DNA of 64,000 bases. Source: Kudoa neothunni (taxonomy: Eukaryota > Cnidaria). Below, in pieces: positions 23,797-34,919 of the stretch (positions are counted from its first letter, which is position 1; each line of letters starts with the position of its first letter). The translations under genes were made by a program, and so were the position numbers. The notes beneath the pieces are model-generated. The model was not told where the DNA came from. It ran no database searches and saw nothing but the letters and a program-made list of their open reading frames with translations. The stretch covers positions 1,364,001 to 1,428,000 of the forward strand of contig OZ199838.1 in NCBI GenBank assembly GCA_964304625.1, in the 5' to 3' direction.

Positions 23797-25260
23797 TCAC
23801 GTGAGATCGACTTCTCCTTCAATTTCCTTTTTAACTCTCAACAAAAGAGTGGCGCACCAATTATCCAGTCGGGATATTGAATCATATTTTTGAAGCTAAT
23901 CAGCATAATACGTCAAATTAATCGTATGGATATAATGAGAGGGGTATACATGCTCGGTGAATGACAACGCATTTTCTTCCTCAACCGCTGTTATAATATT
24001 CTACCAAAACACACATTATTATAATCATTATTATTATTATTATCATTATTATTATTATCATTATTATTATTATTATTATCATTATTATTATTATTATCAT
24101 TATTATTATCATCATCATCATTATTATTATTATTATTATTATATATCAACTAAACACAATAGCAAACACTAACTCGCATTAACAAACATTCACGACTGTC
24201 CATGAAATGAGGCGATAAATCACAATATTTGTCGATGCAACGTTTGGCGGCAAGCACATCCAAACAAAGATTACAAATAGTAGCCTTGAAATAGTACTCT
24301 TTAAGGGAATATTTAAGCAGATTAGAATCGAGGCATGATTCCGCTACCTACATAAAATCAATTATTCGTGCGAGATGTTGTAGATTGGTTAAAAAATAAC
24401 TTCTTCGAAAATTTTTATGGCTTTTTGATAATCTTCGTTGGTGGCCGCATATTCGGCTATTTTAAGTAGACATTTATTTGCCTGACTAAACAACAACAAC
24501 AAAAGATACAATAGAATCCTTAATTAGGGGATAAATTTTAAATTGAATACATACGTTCTAGATTCTTCTCCCTTATAGAAATCAGCCGCTTTCTCCATAA
24601 TATATCACAGCATTGTGCATATCTTTGAGTGATTGATCGTAAATCTCCGCTACCGTCACCAAATGTTTAGCCGCCATACTAAAACGACCCTAAGCATGTT
24701 GAATGATTAGTATTCGGTATCGATATCAGTAATTTTGTTGAATACAACAACCTACCATATCGACGTAGATATCAACCGCACTTTTGTAACAGTCAATAGC
24801 CACTATAAACACCTCAAACAAATTGTTTAATTAATCCTAATTAAACTTTTGTAATTTTCTTTGCGATAACAATTTCCGGCCTCAATAAAATTTTGAGTGG
24901 CATCCAGTGCATTTCGTAGCATATTCAAATTTATTGTGGCAGCCTCTTTGAACGAATTACCAGCCTCTATCATTGAAACATTAGAATTCATGTTATTTTT
25001 CTCGACTCATAATGAAATACTCTCCCATGATTTCGATATTTTGAACATGTTTCCCGCTTTCACATACAACTCCACTGCACTCTCATACGAAGAAGAACCT
25101 CCGGATCTAAATTAAAAATAATAAATCCCATCATCAAATACACTGAAACTCAAACAACAAACACCCACCCAAAAATCGAACTAAACAGTCCTGATGATTT
25201 GTTAGAACTTTTTCGTTGAGCCTGTTCAAATATAGCTTGAGCTTCAGTCTCACTAGTCAT
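23797..25260 (-). CDS. NAPA: Alpha-SNAP (NSF attachment protein), nine exons
   Basis: Exons on the minus strand: 25260-25169, 25106-25021, 24966-24847, 24802-24756, 24689-24555, 24485-24401, 24347-24174, 24000-23950, 23895-23797. Introns are 44-173 bp, all GT...AG. Joined, they give about 295 residues, the usual alpha-SNAP length, starting MTSETEAQAIFEQAQRKSSN. Family landmarks include KSWEKAGNSFKEAA, DMGRFSMAAKHL, ADFYKGEES, QANKCLLKIAEYAA, LLKYSLKEYYFKA and the C-terminal YDSISRLDNW and LLLRVKKEIEGE needed for NSF contact. Alpha-SNAP adapts SNARE complexes to the NSF ATPase for disassembly after membrane fusion. One oddity: exon 5 has a single extra base near 24596 that shifts the frame; removing it from the count restores the family sequence. 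This may be an assembly error or a real lesion. Confidence 0.9.
23999..24145. repeat. ATT/ATC trinucleotide microsatellite
   Basis: An imperfect (ATT)n array with interspersed ATC units fills most of the 173-bp seventh intron of the alpha-SNAP gene. The reading frame rich in Tyr and His across it is an artefact of the repeat. Confidence 0.95.
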
Positions 25261-25729
25261 TTTCTATTTTCGGCAATCATCGAGCTATAATCCCATCAAC
25301 GGTGTTTGTGTTCTGTGGATTCGAGAACTATTACTCTGATATTACTTATTTGGTTTCATCTTTTTTTTAATTAAATTCAATACAAGAATTCAGCTTGTAT
25401 TCGGAATGATATTGATTTGGTATCATTCATTATCGCATCTACTCGCTCGTTAATATTTATATTGTTGAAACAATATAATTATATATTTATATTATATTTA
25501 ATCATGCTAATTAAATATTTTATATTTTTGGAATTAAATTCAAAATTAAAAGAGATTTAAGTAATAATATTTGCGTATCTTACTTTCTTAACTATCCGGA
25601 TGCTTGTGGGGTATATTAAAGATTAGTTTTTGCCGCCTTCCATCTATCTAAATTCACTACAAACTAGGTCTATTCTTATAAAATTGCTTACATTATATGC
25701 CTGTTGAATAAGTGTTGAATTATCATTAA
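25261..25729. other. Upstream region of alpha-SNAP, no gene recognised
   Basis: AT-rich DNA between the alpha-SNAP start and a decayed piggyBac copy. The alpha-SNAP promoter must lie here or within its left flank, but I see no specific motif. Confidence 0.4.
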
Positions 25730-27516
25730 TGAATGAAAAATAAAATAAAATAAAAAATTATACATTTAGTGCGTTTGGGGTCAAATAGACCACAAGATTT
25801 TATTTTATCATTTTATGTATAAAATTATTATAAAACGTAATTGAGAATATTAGCAAAATCTATTGGCGAAATAAAGAGAAAAATGAGATATACTTGAACG
25901 CGAGTTTATACGACTATACACGAACCGGGCTTATTATTATTATTAATTTATTATTATTGTTATTATTGTTATTGTTGTTATTATTGTTATTGTTATGGAA
26001 ATTTGTCTTCATGAAGACCTTTAATGAAATATATTCTATCGATTATAATTCCAACATTTGTGAAATTATTGATTTATCTGAATATAATTGCAGAAACTTT
26101 AAAACTCTTCAAAATACTAAAAGAAAACTTTTTTAATAAAGTCTCTGATCTTAAGAATGTTGCAACTCGGATAATCTTTAATATAACGGATTTTCTGACA
26201 TATTTGTTGGTTGTTGGTGGAAATTTTTACTGAAATGTTGCGTGTAATGCCTATATGTTTGACTTTTATTATTATAATCATTGTTGCTAAGAGCTTTCAG
26301 TTATTGTAAATGATTCTTACCATGGTTTGAACATTTAGACCTAATAGGAGGAGTGTTACGCGTATAATGAAAAAAAAATAAAACGAAGGAGTCATTTAGC
26401 ACACTTTTTCTATTTAATAAAAAGAAAATTTTAGCCCCTTAAGTAAGTCAGTAAAATAATAAGGTTTGTTAATTTTAGTCAATTCAACAGCTTATACTAT
26501 TATATTGAAGGATTAAAAAAAGATGGGGTAGCATCAATTATTATAACTAAATTAAATGAGCTTTGGATACGATTGATTGGATTTTCACCTCCGCAAGCTT
26601 AAAAGGATATTCCATATTCCATACGTGGGTCAGCAGATATTTTTCATAATATCGACATAAATCTCTTAAACGCGTTTTGCTAACACAAAATGGTATTCGT
26701 TCGTGGAGAAACCAAACGAGCCTAATTTTTAGAGAATATCGTTAGCACGTTCCTTGGCGCTAAATTTGTAAATAAATCAAGAGCAGGAAACTCAACTAGC
26801 ACCAATTTTGTTCCAAAAATTACGTAAAAATGTGTTGTAAGCCCAAGAAACAGTGATCGTAAGACAATACATCTATGCGTTGTATGTAAGAAACATTCTG
26901 AATGTGCTTGTTTTAACTGTTCATTATACAAAAATAATATTGACATTATAATTTTCATGCTTTTTCGGAATGAGATTTCTGTTTTTATGTATATAATAAA
27001 TTATTAATTAGAGACAGAACGTCGATTTTATTGTACATCTGATATAAATAATGATATTACAATGCGCTTAAACTCACAGATAATAATAGGGAAGGTCAAA
27101 GAAAATACATTTTAATTTTTACATTGTTACATGCGTTTAAGTTGAACTTTGGAGACCTTTTTAGTCCATTTTGTTGATAACTAATTTGCTGTGCCGTAAA
27201 GTTTTAATCTAATTAATTATATATGAGATAATTTATAACATATTATTTTTAATATTTTTGAAAGTTCTTATTAAATAATATTTCCTAAAAATTTATTTAA
27301 CAAGAATATATAGTCCTAACATTGTTCGGTTGTTTTCGGCAAATCTCGCCGAAATGTTTTTTTATCAATATTGTGCGATTTTGTCGATAAAATATTTTTA
27401 TTCTAGCATGATGAAGTTACAAAAATTACTTAAATTCATAATATTAAATAAAAAAGTGGGTTCTAATAGACTCCAAAAGCACTATGTGTATAGTCCATTT
27501 TGAGGCGCTCAGAGGG
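25730..27516 (+). mobile_element. Decayed piggyBac-like element 2 with TTAA flanks
   Basis: Inverted subterminal blocks match: TAGTGCGTTTGGGGTC on the left (25767) and TAGTGCTTTTGGAGTC read inward from the right. Each sits 33-37 bp from a TTAA (25726-25729 and 27517-27520). Inside, at about 26680-26945 on the plus strand, are transposase C-terminal fragments: FVRGETKRA, then FLENIVSTFLGAKFVNKSRA, then a cysteine block CVVCKKHSECACFNC. This matches the zinc-binding tail of piggyBac transposases. The catalytic core is missing or unreadable. The left terminus is AT-rich and diverged, so that boundary is tentative. A TTA/TTG microsatellite (25926-25995) lies inside. Confidence 0.55.
25926..25995. 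repeat. TTA/TTG trinucleotide repeat
   Basis: An imperfect array of TTA and TTG units; the poly-leucine frame through it is a by-product. Confidence 0.9.
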
Positions 27517-27818
27517 TTAATGAAGTAACCTAGAAAAATTATTTTGTATTGAATTAAGATAAAATATGCATTTATCCTAATCTTTTAAAGTTATAAGTTA
27601 TAACTTTAACTAAGAGATTAAGAGTTTTAGTTAGTAATGAAAAATACAACAATACTTGATTTGCTCGCTTTTAAGATTTTAATAGTAAAACAATTTTGAA
27701 TATGGTTGGGTTTTAAGAGTTATTTTGAATTAATGTTTTGTTTTCAAAAACATTAAAATTATAATATTTCTAAAAATTTATTATTTTTAATAATAAATTA
27801 TGTGATTAATATTTAGAA

Positions 27819-28317
27819 CGGAGGTCGGCACCTATGGCCCGTCAATTATCATTATCCAGCCCGCCATACCATTCATTGACATACAAATTTTTCTTAATAT
27901 CTAAAGTATCTAAAGTATCTAAATTATTTTTTATTTGGATCGTTTTTCCAAATGTTATTATGTTGTCAATATAAATATTTTGGTCGACTAAAATTCATTT
28001 CTATTGAATCAGAAAAAACGAAATATACATGACGTCCAACATAAAGTTAAAATTATTTATACAAAATTGTCAAATATTTTCAAAAAGGCATATCTGATAT
28101 TATTTGACATCGTCCAATAAATCATTCGTTCACAAGGTAAGCACGACTTCATTTCACTGCACTTGCAAATTATTAGAATGCAATACTTTTGATTTGACGT
28201 GCTTTTGTAGTTTGAATAATCGTTATAAATTCTTATTTAAATTAAAAATAATTGAACATTTTAGTAGATTAATATTAATACGGCCCACCACTCCTAAAGA
28301 TCGCCGACCGACCCCTG
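27819..28317. mobile_element. hAT-type MITE (499 bp)
   Basis: The left end reads CGGAGGTCGGCACCTATGGC. The right end, read inward, is CAGGGGTCGG, a repeated TCGGCG, then a TGGTGGGCC block. Both follow the common hAT terminal pattern CAGRGGTCGGC...GGCC. Flanking 8-mers ATTTAGAA (27811-27818) and ATTTGGAG (28318-28325) match at six of eight positions, fitting an aged hAT target duplication. No transposase is encoded, so it would have been moved by another element. The short reading frame inside is not considered a gene. Confidence 0.65.
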
Positions 28318-28619
28318 ATTTGGAGGAATATTTTTAGCATAAAACTTCAGGCAATATACAATGATTGAACTAATACAAAATCCAACTAAAGTTCAAAAAT
28401 TCATTCAATATTATAAATAGTGTGATTTTTTTATTACGTTAAATATTTTATATCGACATGATATAATCAATATCGTTAGTTGCTTAAAAAGATGATTAGA
28501 TTGTTATCATTTTAGGTATTTTAATTAAACAATTATTCACATACTCAAAAGCAGATAATTCATGTTCCTAATTCGAATTTAAAAAATTTCTCGTAAAATA
28601 TTGCTGAAAACAGTTATCC

Positions 28620-29012
28620 CAGTGGTGTGGAATTCGATTCCCGTACGTGTGTGTCTCTCTCCCAAAATTGAAGCTGTTGTCAGGGTGTAATTGAACTATA
28701 AGTTTAATATAATCCTCAGTTTTAATTCGATCTAGCAGAGTTGGTTTAATTAGAAGTCGAATCGTCGGGGATGCACTTACAGACATGAAATATTTGTGTA
28801 GTCAAAGTCCGCATAGATAGGATTTGGGGTAGAGGTCTCTTCGAAGCAAGGAATTTTAATAGGCTAAAATCCCACATTACCGCAGAGAGATAAATGCGAG
28901 GAGACAGATGTTACTCGTCTTGCGGTGGCTATAGCGCTAATAGGGGTGGTCTAACCAACTATAACTCCACAACCTAATAATTCGCATTATGGGTTTTACC
29001 TTGTAAAAAAAA
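28620..29012 (+). repeat. SINE-like repeat, copy 2
   Basis: This is homologous to the minus strand of 7530-7985: shared blocks around TCCCACATTACCGCA, GATGTTACTCGTCTTGC and CTCCACAACCTAATAATTCG, and the same CCTTGTAAAAAAAA tail ends at about 29012. A possible B-box-like TTCGATTCCCG lies at 28629-28641, but the A box is not clear, so the 5' end may be decayed. Two copies in opposite orientation, each ending in an A-rich tail, support retroposition. Confidence 0.65.
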
Positions 29013-29739
29013 CAATTGTATATAGAAATACATTAACATATTACAGTAGTGCCTTAGTATTTAATCACTTGATATAGTGTTTTTTTAAATTTTGGTAATT
29101 ATTTACTGTGTGATTCCAAAAATTCATCCTGATATCGCTTGTTATTCTTTCGATATTTTTCATAATTATGGTTAATCATAAATAAACAATAAAAAATCCT
29201 AAAAAACTACAAATTTTAATTTTTTAATCTATTTTTTGTCGGGCATTCTTTATATATATATATAGATAGAAAATTTTAAATATTAATACGAGAAAAGATG
29301 ACGCTAAATGTGTGTAATTTTACATCCACTCAAATTTCCTCATATTCGATGTTTATAATAAATTCCGCCTAAAAACCCTAACTTAATTTTATTTTAATAT
29401 TACAATATAAATTACGACACAAACTAAAACTCATGATTTTCGATATAAGTAGAGCATTCTCACAATAGAAAAACTAAAATTTTAATTGATTTTAATAATA
29501 TCCGAAAAAACTCATTAATTTTATTGAAATTTATCATCAAAAGTTTTAAGATGTCAACTAAGTCTCAACTTCGTTAATTCGCATGCGCAGCTTTTTAAAA
29601 ATCTTCAAAATATGATAAATAAGATATTCGGAAAATCTTATCGGATCTGTTGTGTAAACATAATTATTTATTAACCACTTTACCTAGCTTAAATAAGTCT
29701 AAGGGTTTCAGATGGAAAAATAGTGAAACTATTAGAACC
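29013..29739. other. Upstream flank of NDUFAF7, no feature recognised
   Basis: AT-rich DNA before the first NDUFAF7 exon. The reading frame entering exon 1 is open from 29650, so an upstream start or exon is possible; I see no promoter motif. Confidence 0.4.
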
Positions 29740-32700
29740 ATGTGTTTGAACACTTCCACAAATACAACACTTGAAGATAACATAAAAAAAGTGATAAAAT
29801 TAACAGGACCTATTCCAATTCGCCATTATATCAACGAATGCCTATATAATACAAAATATGTAAATGTTTATTCATTGTATCATAGTGTATTGATTTTATT
29901 AGGGTTATTATGTGAATGGCGCTAAAATTGGTCTTACTAGTGGTGATTTTATAACAGCCCCTCAAAAGTCATCATTATTTTGTTTGGTATTATTTTTTAA
30001 ATTTTTCTATATACCAACTGAGTGGTATAATTTTTTGTAGTTAGTAGCACACTGTGTGCGTTATGAGTTACAGAATATCTGCGAGAGCACCGATTCCAAA
30101 GTTACTTTGGTTGAGCTGGGCGCTGGTAAAGGAAATCTAATTTCAACCTTATTAGACGTAATAGTTGTTTATTTTATATTTTCATAAAGTTAATTGGAAC
30201 TTAGTTGGTAGGTAATGAATATGAAAAAGTGGAACAGGTTTGTTTGGTGGAGTGTAGTCCTGAATATCGCGAGCAACAATTTAAACGTTTAAAATGTCGA
30301 CCTATTTTAGATTCTGATTTTAAACCTGAAACTGATAAAGTATTTAAAGGTTTAATTAATTATAATTTATCTCCGTAGAAGTTAGTTTCGGGAATTACAC
30401 CAAACAATGTTAAAATACATTGGTGCAACACAATTTATGAGCTTGATTGTTTTAAAACAACTCCAAGTAATTAGATTAGCTCAAATGATATAACTCAAAT
30501 TGAAAAGATCCATTTATATTTTACTGCAACGAATACTTTGATACTATACCAGTTCAACAATATGTGGTAAATATCGTTATTATAGGGGCAGCCCATTCGC
30601 ATTATCTCCCTTCATATTTTTAATCCTCTACGCATGTTTTAATTAATTAAATTATTAGCTTCGCTTTTTAAATGATCAAAAGTTAAGAATAAAATATTGA
30701 TGAGTTGATTTAAAAGAAAATTCATATAATCAATAAATCAGTGTTACTATAAAATTAACTTAAATTTAGCTTCATCTTGCGTAAAGAATTAAAATCATAA
30801 GGGCGTTGGGCTGTGAATTTGAAATGGGGAATATTAAAATACATTTTATTGCAAGAAAACGATTGAAAATGACGACAGTTCATGGAAAGCAGTGCACATC
30901 GGATTGGATGAGAAGACCGAGTAAGAACAAATCCGTTTTTATTTATTATTTTTAAATATTATTATTTTTAAAGTTTTATTGGTTATAATGACACTTCTTA
31001 AAAATATTACCAACCTTAAAACTTTATTAACAACTATATCCTGGAAAATCTACTTCATCAATAAGAGAAATGAATATTTTGATTTTGTATATAAATTTTT
31101 CATATATTAAATAATTATTTAAAAATTATAATAATTGCGAATCTTATTTCATAAATAAGAATGTTAGTTTTTAGCTTGCTTTATACCCAGACCTGATGAT
31201 GCATGCCGTAAATTTCAAATGATTATATGATTATTTATTATGCCTGGTTTTTACCCCAAATCTGGACGGTGCGTAAGTTCAAATGCGGATTAATCAATTT
31301 AAATTGTTTTGAGTAAATTTTTATTGCAATAAAATCTCCAGAAATTAATAGTTTTAAAGATACTTGCTTATGGGCTCTAAGTCACCTTAACCTTATATAC
31401 TTCAAAACGAGTATTTTTTCTATAAATACACCTAAGATTTGACAAAAATACCATTATTAAATAGCCACTTTTTTTAATCTCTACCGATATCTTGGTGAGT
31501 ATGATATTTATCGTGAAACGACCCTCAATGTTGAGAGTATTCTTTTAAGTCATTTCTGTCAGTTGATTTGAAGTATCAGTTATTTCTTGGATTAAATCCA
31601 GGAAATAAGCTAATTTGACTATCTTTTCTAACCAAGGATTTTATTTTGGAAAAAACTTCCTCACAATGATTCAAAAATGAAGACCAACGCACTAAGTAAC
31701 GAATTTCATAGTCTTAGTTGTCGTAAAAACTCCGGACTACTCTGTTATAGAACCCTACATTGTTCATAACAATAATAAAATTTTCATTTCTTAAAATATC
31801 AACAACCTTTTTTAAGAATGCTTGAAAAATCTCAGCATCCACACTTCTCTGGATAGCTTCCAACAAAACCACATTTATAGCGTTTACTACCCAAATTATT
31901 GTGACGTTTCGTCTTCGACTGATAGGTAAAATAGAGTCTGGAGTAGTCCCAACTAAATAATGGCCGTGAGTTTGTATGAGATGTAAAGAAAAGGCTCTCT
32001 CATCAGCGAAAATTAGATTGCGATATCATAAGTTGATTGGGACTCCTGTATAGCGATTGACATAATTTAACTTTTCTGCTTTTACGCTAGAAAAATGTTT
32101 GCTTATAGGAGTCGGCCTCGTCATTTTACAAGTTATATTTGACATATAAAGCCATTTATATATGATAGATTCACAGACTTATGTTTCAAGTTGTATAATA
32201 ATTCCATCCGGAGTGATAGTGTCATCATCCTCAATGATAGAAAGAGCTCTTCTTAAATATCACATGTTAATTTGGTGTTTTTTCTCCACTTTCTTGATCC
32301 TTTAAGTCGTATTTTTTAATATCACTCAGTGTATAACGTGGAATTTTGAAATCTCCAGAAACTAGTTTCTGGGATTTGCCTTTCGTATTGACAAGATATA
32401 CCGCAATTTCGCTAATTGAGTTTGAATGTTCGATTATTTTAGGCATCTTGGTCACTTCAATCGTGGATTTGAATTACACCTGATCCGGTTTTGAGTTATG
32501 AGCAGTCCGGATTCGGGGTGAAAACCCGGTAGCATTTTCGATAAAGCTCATTAAATTAACTTTCAGCGCGTAATAATATATTAATACAACTAAAATTAAT
32601 TCAATATACAAAAGTAATATATTTGTTTATTGGGAATTATTTCTTTTCGAAAAGATCTATCAAGAGGTCTCAAAATTTTACAATAGAATTTATTGCAATG

Positions 32701-34427
32701 GAAAGCCTTCCTATCCTCAAAACATTCTGAAATCGTCAGTTTTAATTCGTATGTATTCTTGTTATACCATCTATTCATAAAAAATTTTCCCGACTGAAAA
32801 TTTCGTTACTCTGGTTATAAGCCGGAAAGTGCTAATTAACCGTCACCTACTGTATTGAAATTCATTAATTACACGATCTACATTTTTTATTTAATTATAT
32901 ATATTGAATTATTCAACGACTTTTTATTTTAAGTATTTATGGGAGATTGTTGAATTTTAGTCTCCCCACTTGATAATTTTTGTTTCTATTCTGGTGGCAC
33001 CGTAGAGCGTCTATCGTCTTTTTCATTTTTTAGCGATTGCCGGTAAACTGAAAATATCTAATTATACAATTTACTATGGTACTTGACGATTCTATTTTTG
33101 GTTCAATTGTAGAACTCTTCATTCAAACAACAACAAATAATTTATATATTTGTTTTATCCATCTCCTAAGTATAGTAGATCTTTTTAGGATTTTCAAATA
33201 AACTTTGTTTTATTTTTGGATATATTCAGAATATTATCAGCATTAATACGGTGAGGATACATTAATGCAAAATACAAAGTGTTACCGATGTAGAATTTTG
33301 GCGCGAATTAAGTATACTTCAGATAACACATAATACTTTTTTTCAATCACATTTTTTTAGTAACTTTTAAAAATTTTAATGATATATATTTGAATTAATA
33401 ATAATTAAAATATAAAATAACAGTGGTATCAACAATTTAATTAATTTTTTATTATTTAAGTTTATATAAAAAAATGTTCAACTACTCTCTCTCAAAGACA
33501 AATCTATGTGATTTCCCCACTATAATTTAACTCGATCGTTATTTCTAGTATAGTATTTATTTTTCTATCTGCAATTTTTTAGCTATCTTTATCAAGTAAA
33601 TTCTTTAATTATTAAATATTAGATTACCTCGATAATTTTAAAAAAATTCATACTAAAATATAAATGTCATAAAATAATAAAAATATATTTTTATAATAAA
33701 ATATTAAAAGAAATTTTTAATTTTCATGTTGGTAGTCAACTGGCACTAACACTGAGAAAAGATCATCAATTAAAGCGATATGAAACTGAGATACTCCAAA
33801 AATATTATGGATCTCGTTCATGGGCAGAATTTTCCATGGAGGCATATGCTCAATGGCGATATTTGTTGGAGATAGTTGACAAAAGAAATGCCGGTTCAAT
33901 TCTCAACATAGATTACGGTTACACCGGTGATCAGATTCCCAAATCGGTCACATTACGAGTAAGCAATTTGAATTAAATATCTTTTTAATTACTCTAACCC
34001 CTCTCTATCTCTAATAAGGCATTTAAAGATCACAAAGTAGTTTCAGTTTTGGACAATCCTGGAAGTTGTGATATAACAGCTGATCTTGATTTTAATGCTT
34101 TTGAAAGTATTGTTCGACTGTATCCCAGTATATACATGTATTTATTATGTATTACACGCATCACATTTAGAGCTTGTATCACATCGTGTGTTAACTCAGG
34201 CGGAGTTTTTATTCAATATGAAAATTGATCTATTTAAGGAAGTAGTTAGTTTGAATGTATAATATAGCTTATTGTTTGATTAGAAATTAAAACAATGGCT
34301 TCCTGATAAGAATGAATCGATCAATAACGACGTAAAATATCTCACAGATTCCGCATACATGGGCTCAAGATTTAAAGTTCACCTTGTAGGGCACAAGCCC
34401 CAACCGTCTCCCTTATGCCACTTTTAA
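29740..34427 (+). CDS. NDUFAF7: NDUFAF7/MidA-type mitochondrial methyltransferase, 11 exons
   Basis: Exons: 29740-29859, 29903-29986, 30041-30157, 30205-30339, 30379-30466, 30508-30566, 30856-30920, 33736-33958, 34019-34127, 34171-34256, 34284-34427. All junctions are GT...AG and keep one frame for 409 residues (human protein 441). Landmarks: IKLTGPIPIRHYINECL, SGDFITAPQKSS, the SAM-binding VTLVELGAGKGNL, FYCNEYFDTIPVQQYV (NEFFD-like), LNIDYGY, FKDHKVV, and CDITADLDFNAF. NDUFAF7 is a matrix enzyme that methylates NDUFS2 during complex I assembly. The start at 29740 is the first ATG in frame; a targeting peptide is not obvious, so an upstream exon may exist. Six of the ten introns are only 39-54 bp, but intron 7 is 2.8 kb and contains an antisense transposase relic. 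Confidence 0.9.
31234..32854 (-). mobile_element. Tc1/IS630-type element relic inside NDUFAF7 intron 7
   Basis: The minus strand from about 32460 to 31480 encodes, in pieces, an N-terminal helix-turn-helix region (PRYTLSDIKKY), LIFADERAFSLHL (first Asp), RRRNVTIIWVVNA, and FIIVMNNVGFYN (second position, Asp changed to Asn), ending LNHCEEVFSKIKSLVRK. This is the IS630/Tc1 order. The right end reads inward CAGTAGGTGACGGTTAATTA beside a TA (32853). Subterminal blocks ACCCCAAATCTGGACG (31250) and, inverted, ACCCCGAATCCGGACTG (about 32505) form an inverted pair. The left tip was not found. Stops and the missing Asp make it inactive. Confidence 0.65.
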
Positions 34428-34919
34428 CGCATAAATAAAAAATATTCTTCTTACTGTTTCACACATTTATTTTATCATAATATTTTTATTTATTAAAAAA
34501 TATAATTTTTTTCCAATTAATTTATTTTATTCGAAAATAAGTATTTATTTGAGTGAGTTGTTTGTAAAGCCAACGAGAGATTAATTAAGAATTGTTTCAG
34601 TTTTATACTGCTGCTAGATTATATTTGAATAGATTTTGAGATAATTATAGTTGGGAGATTGATATCACTAATCTGAATAGTTAATCTTCGATTTTTTATA
34701 ATACTTGAAAATATTAGAATGTGAATGTGGTTTTTATTTGATTTATGATTGGTGTAATAAATACCATACGGCGCACGCAACAATAATTATTATTTTATGT
34801 CCTGGTTCAACATCAACAATATCACATCCAATCTCACAAATATCAGCGCACAAATCACCGATTACACTACTAAAAAGTTATCTGGTAAAATTTGCGCGAT
34901 TATCTGCTTAAACTGTTAA
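34428..34919. other. Spacer between NDUFAF7 and the golgin gene
   Basis: About 490 bp of AT-rich DNA. It must contain the NDUFAF7 3' end and the golgin promoter; no motif is clear enough to name. Confidence 0.4.

Noticed and set aside
23957-24172. Open frame rich in Tyr and His
   Set aside because: It is the translation of an ATT/ATC microsatellite inside an alpha-SNAP intron.
25894-26136. Poly-leucine reading frame
   Set aside because: It reads through a TTA/TTG repeat and has no family signature.
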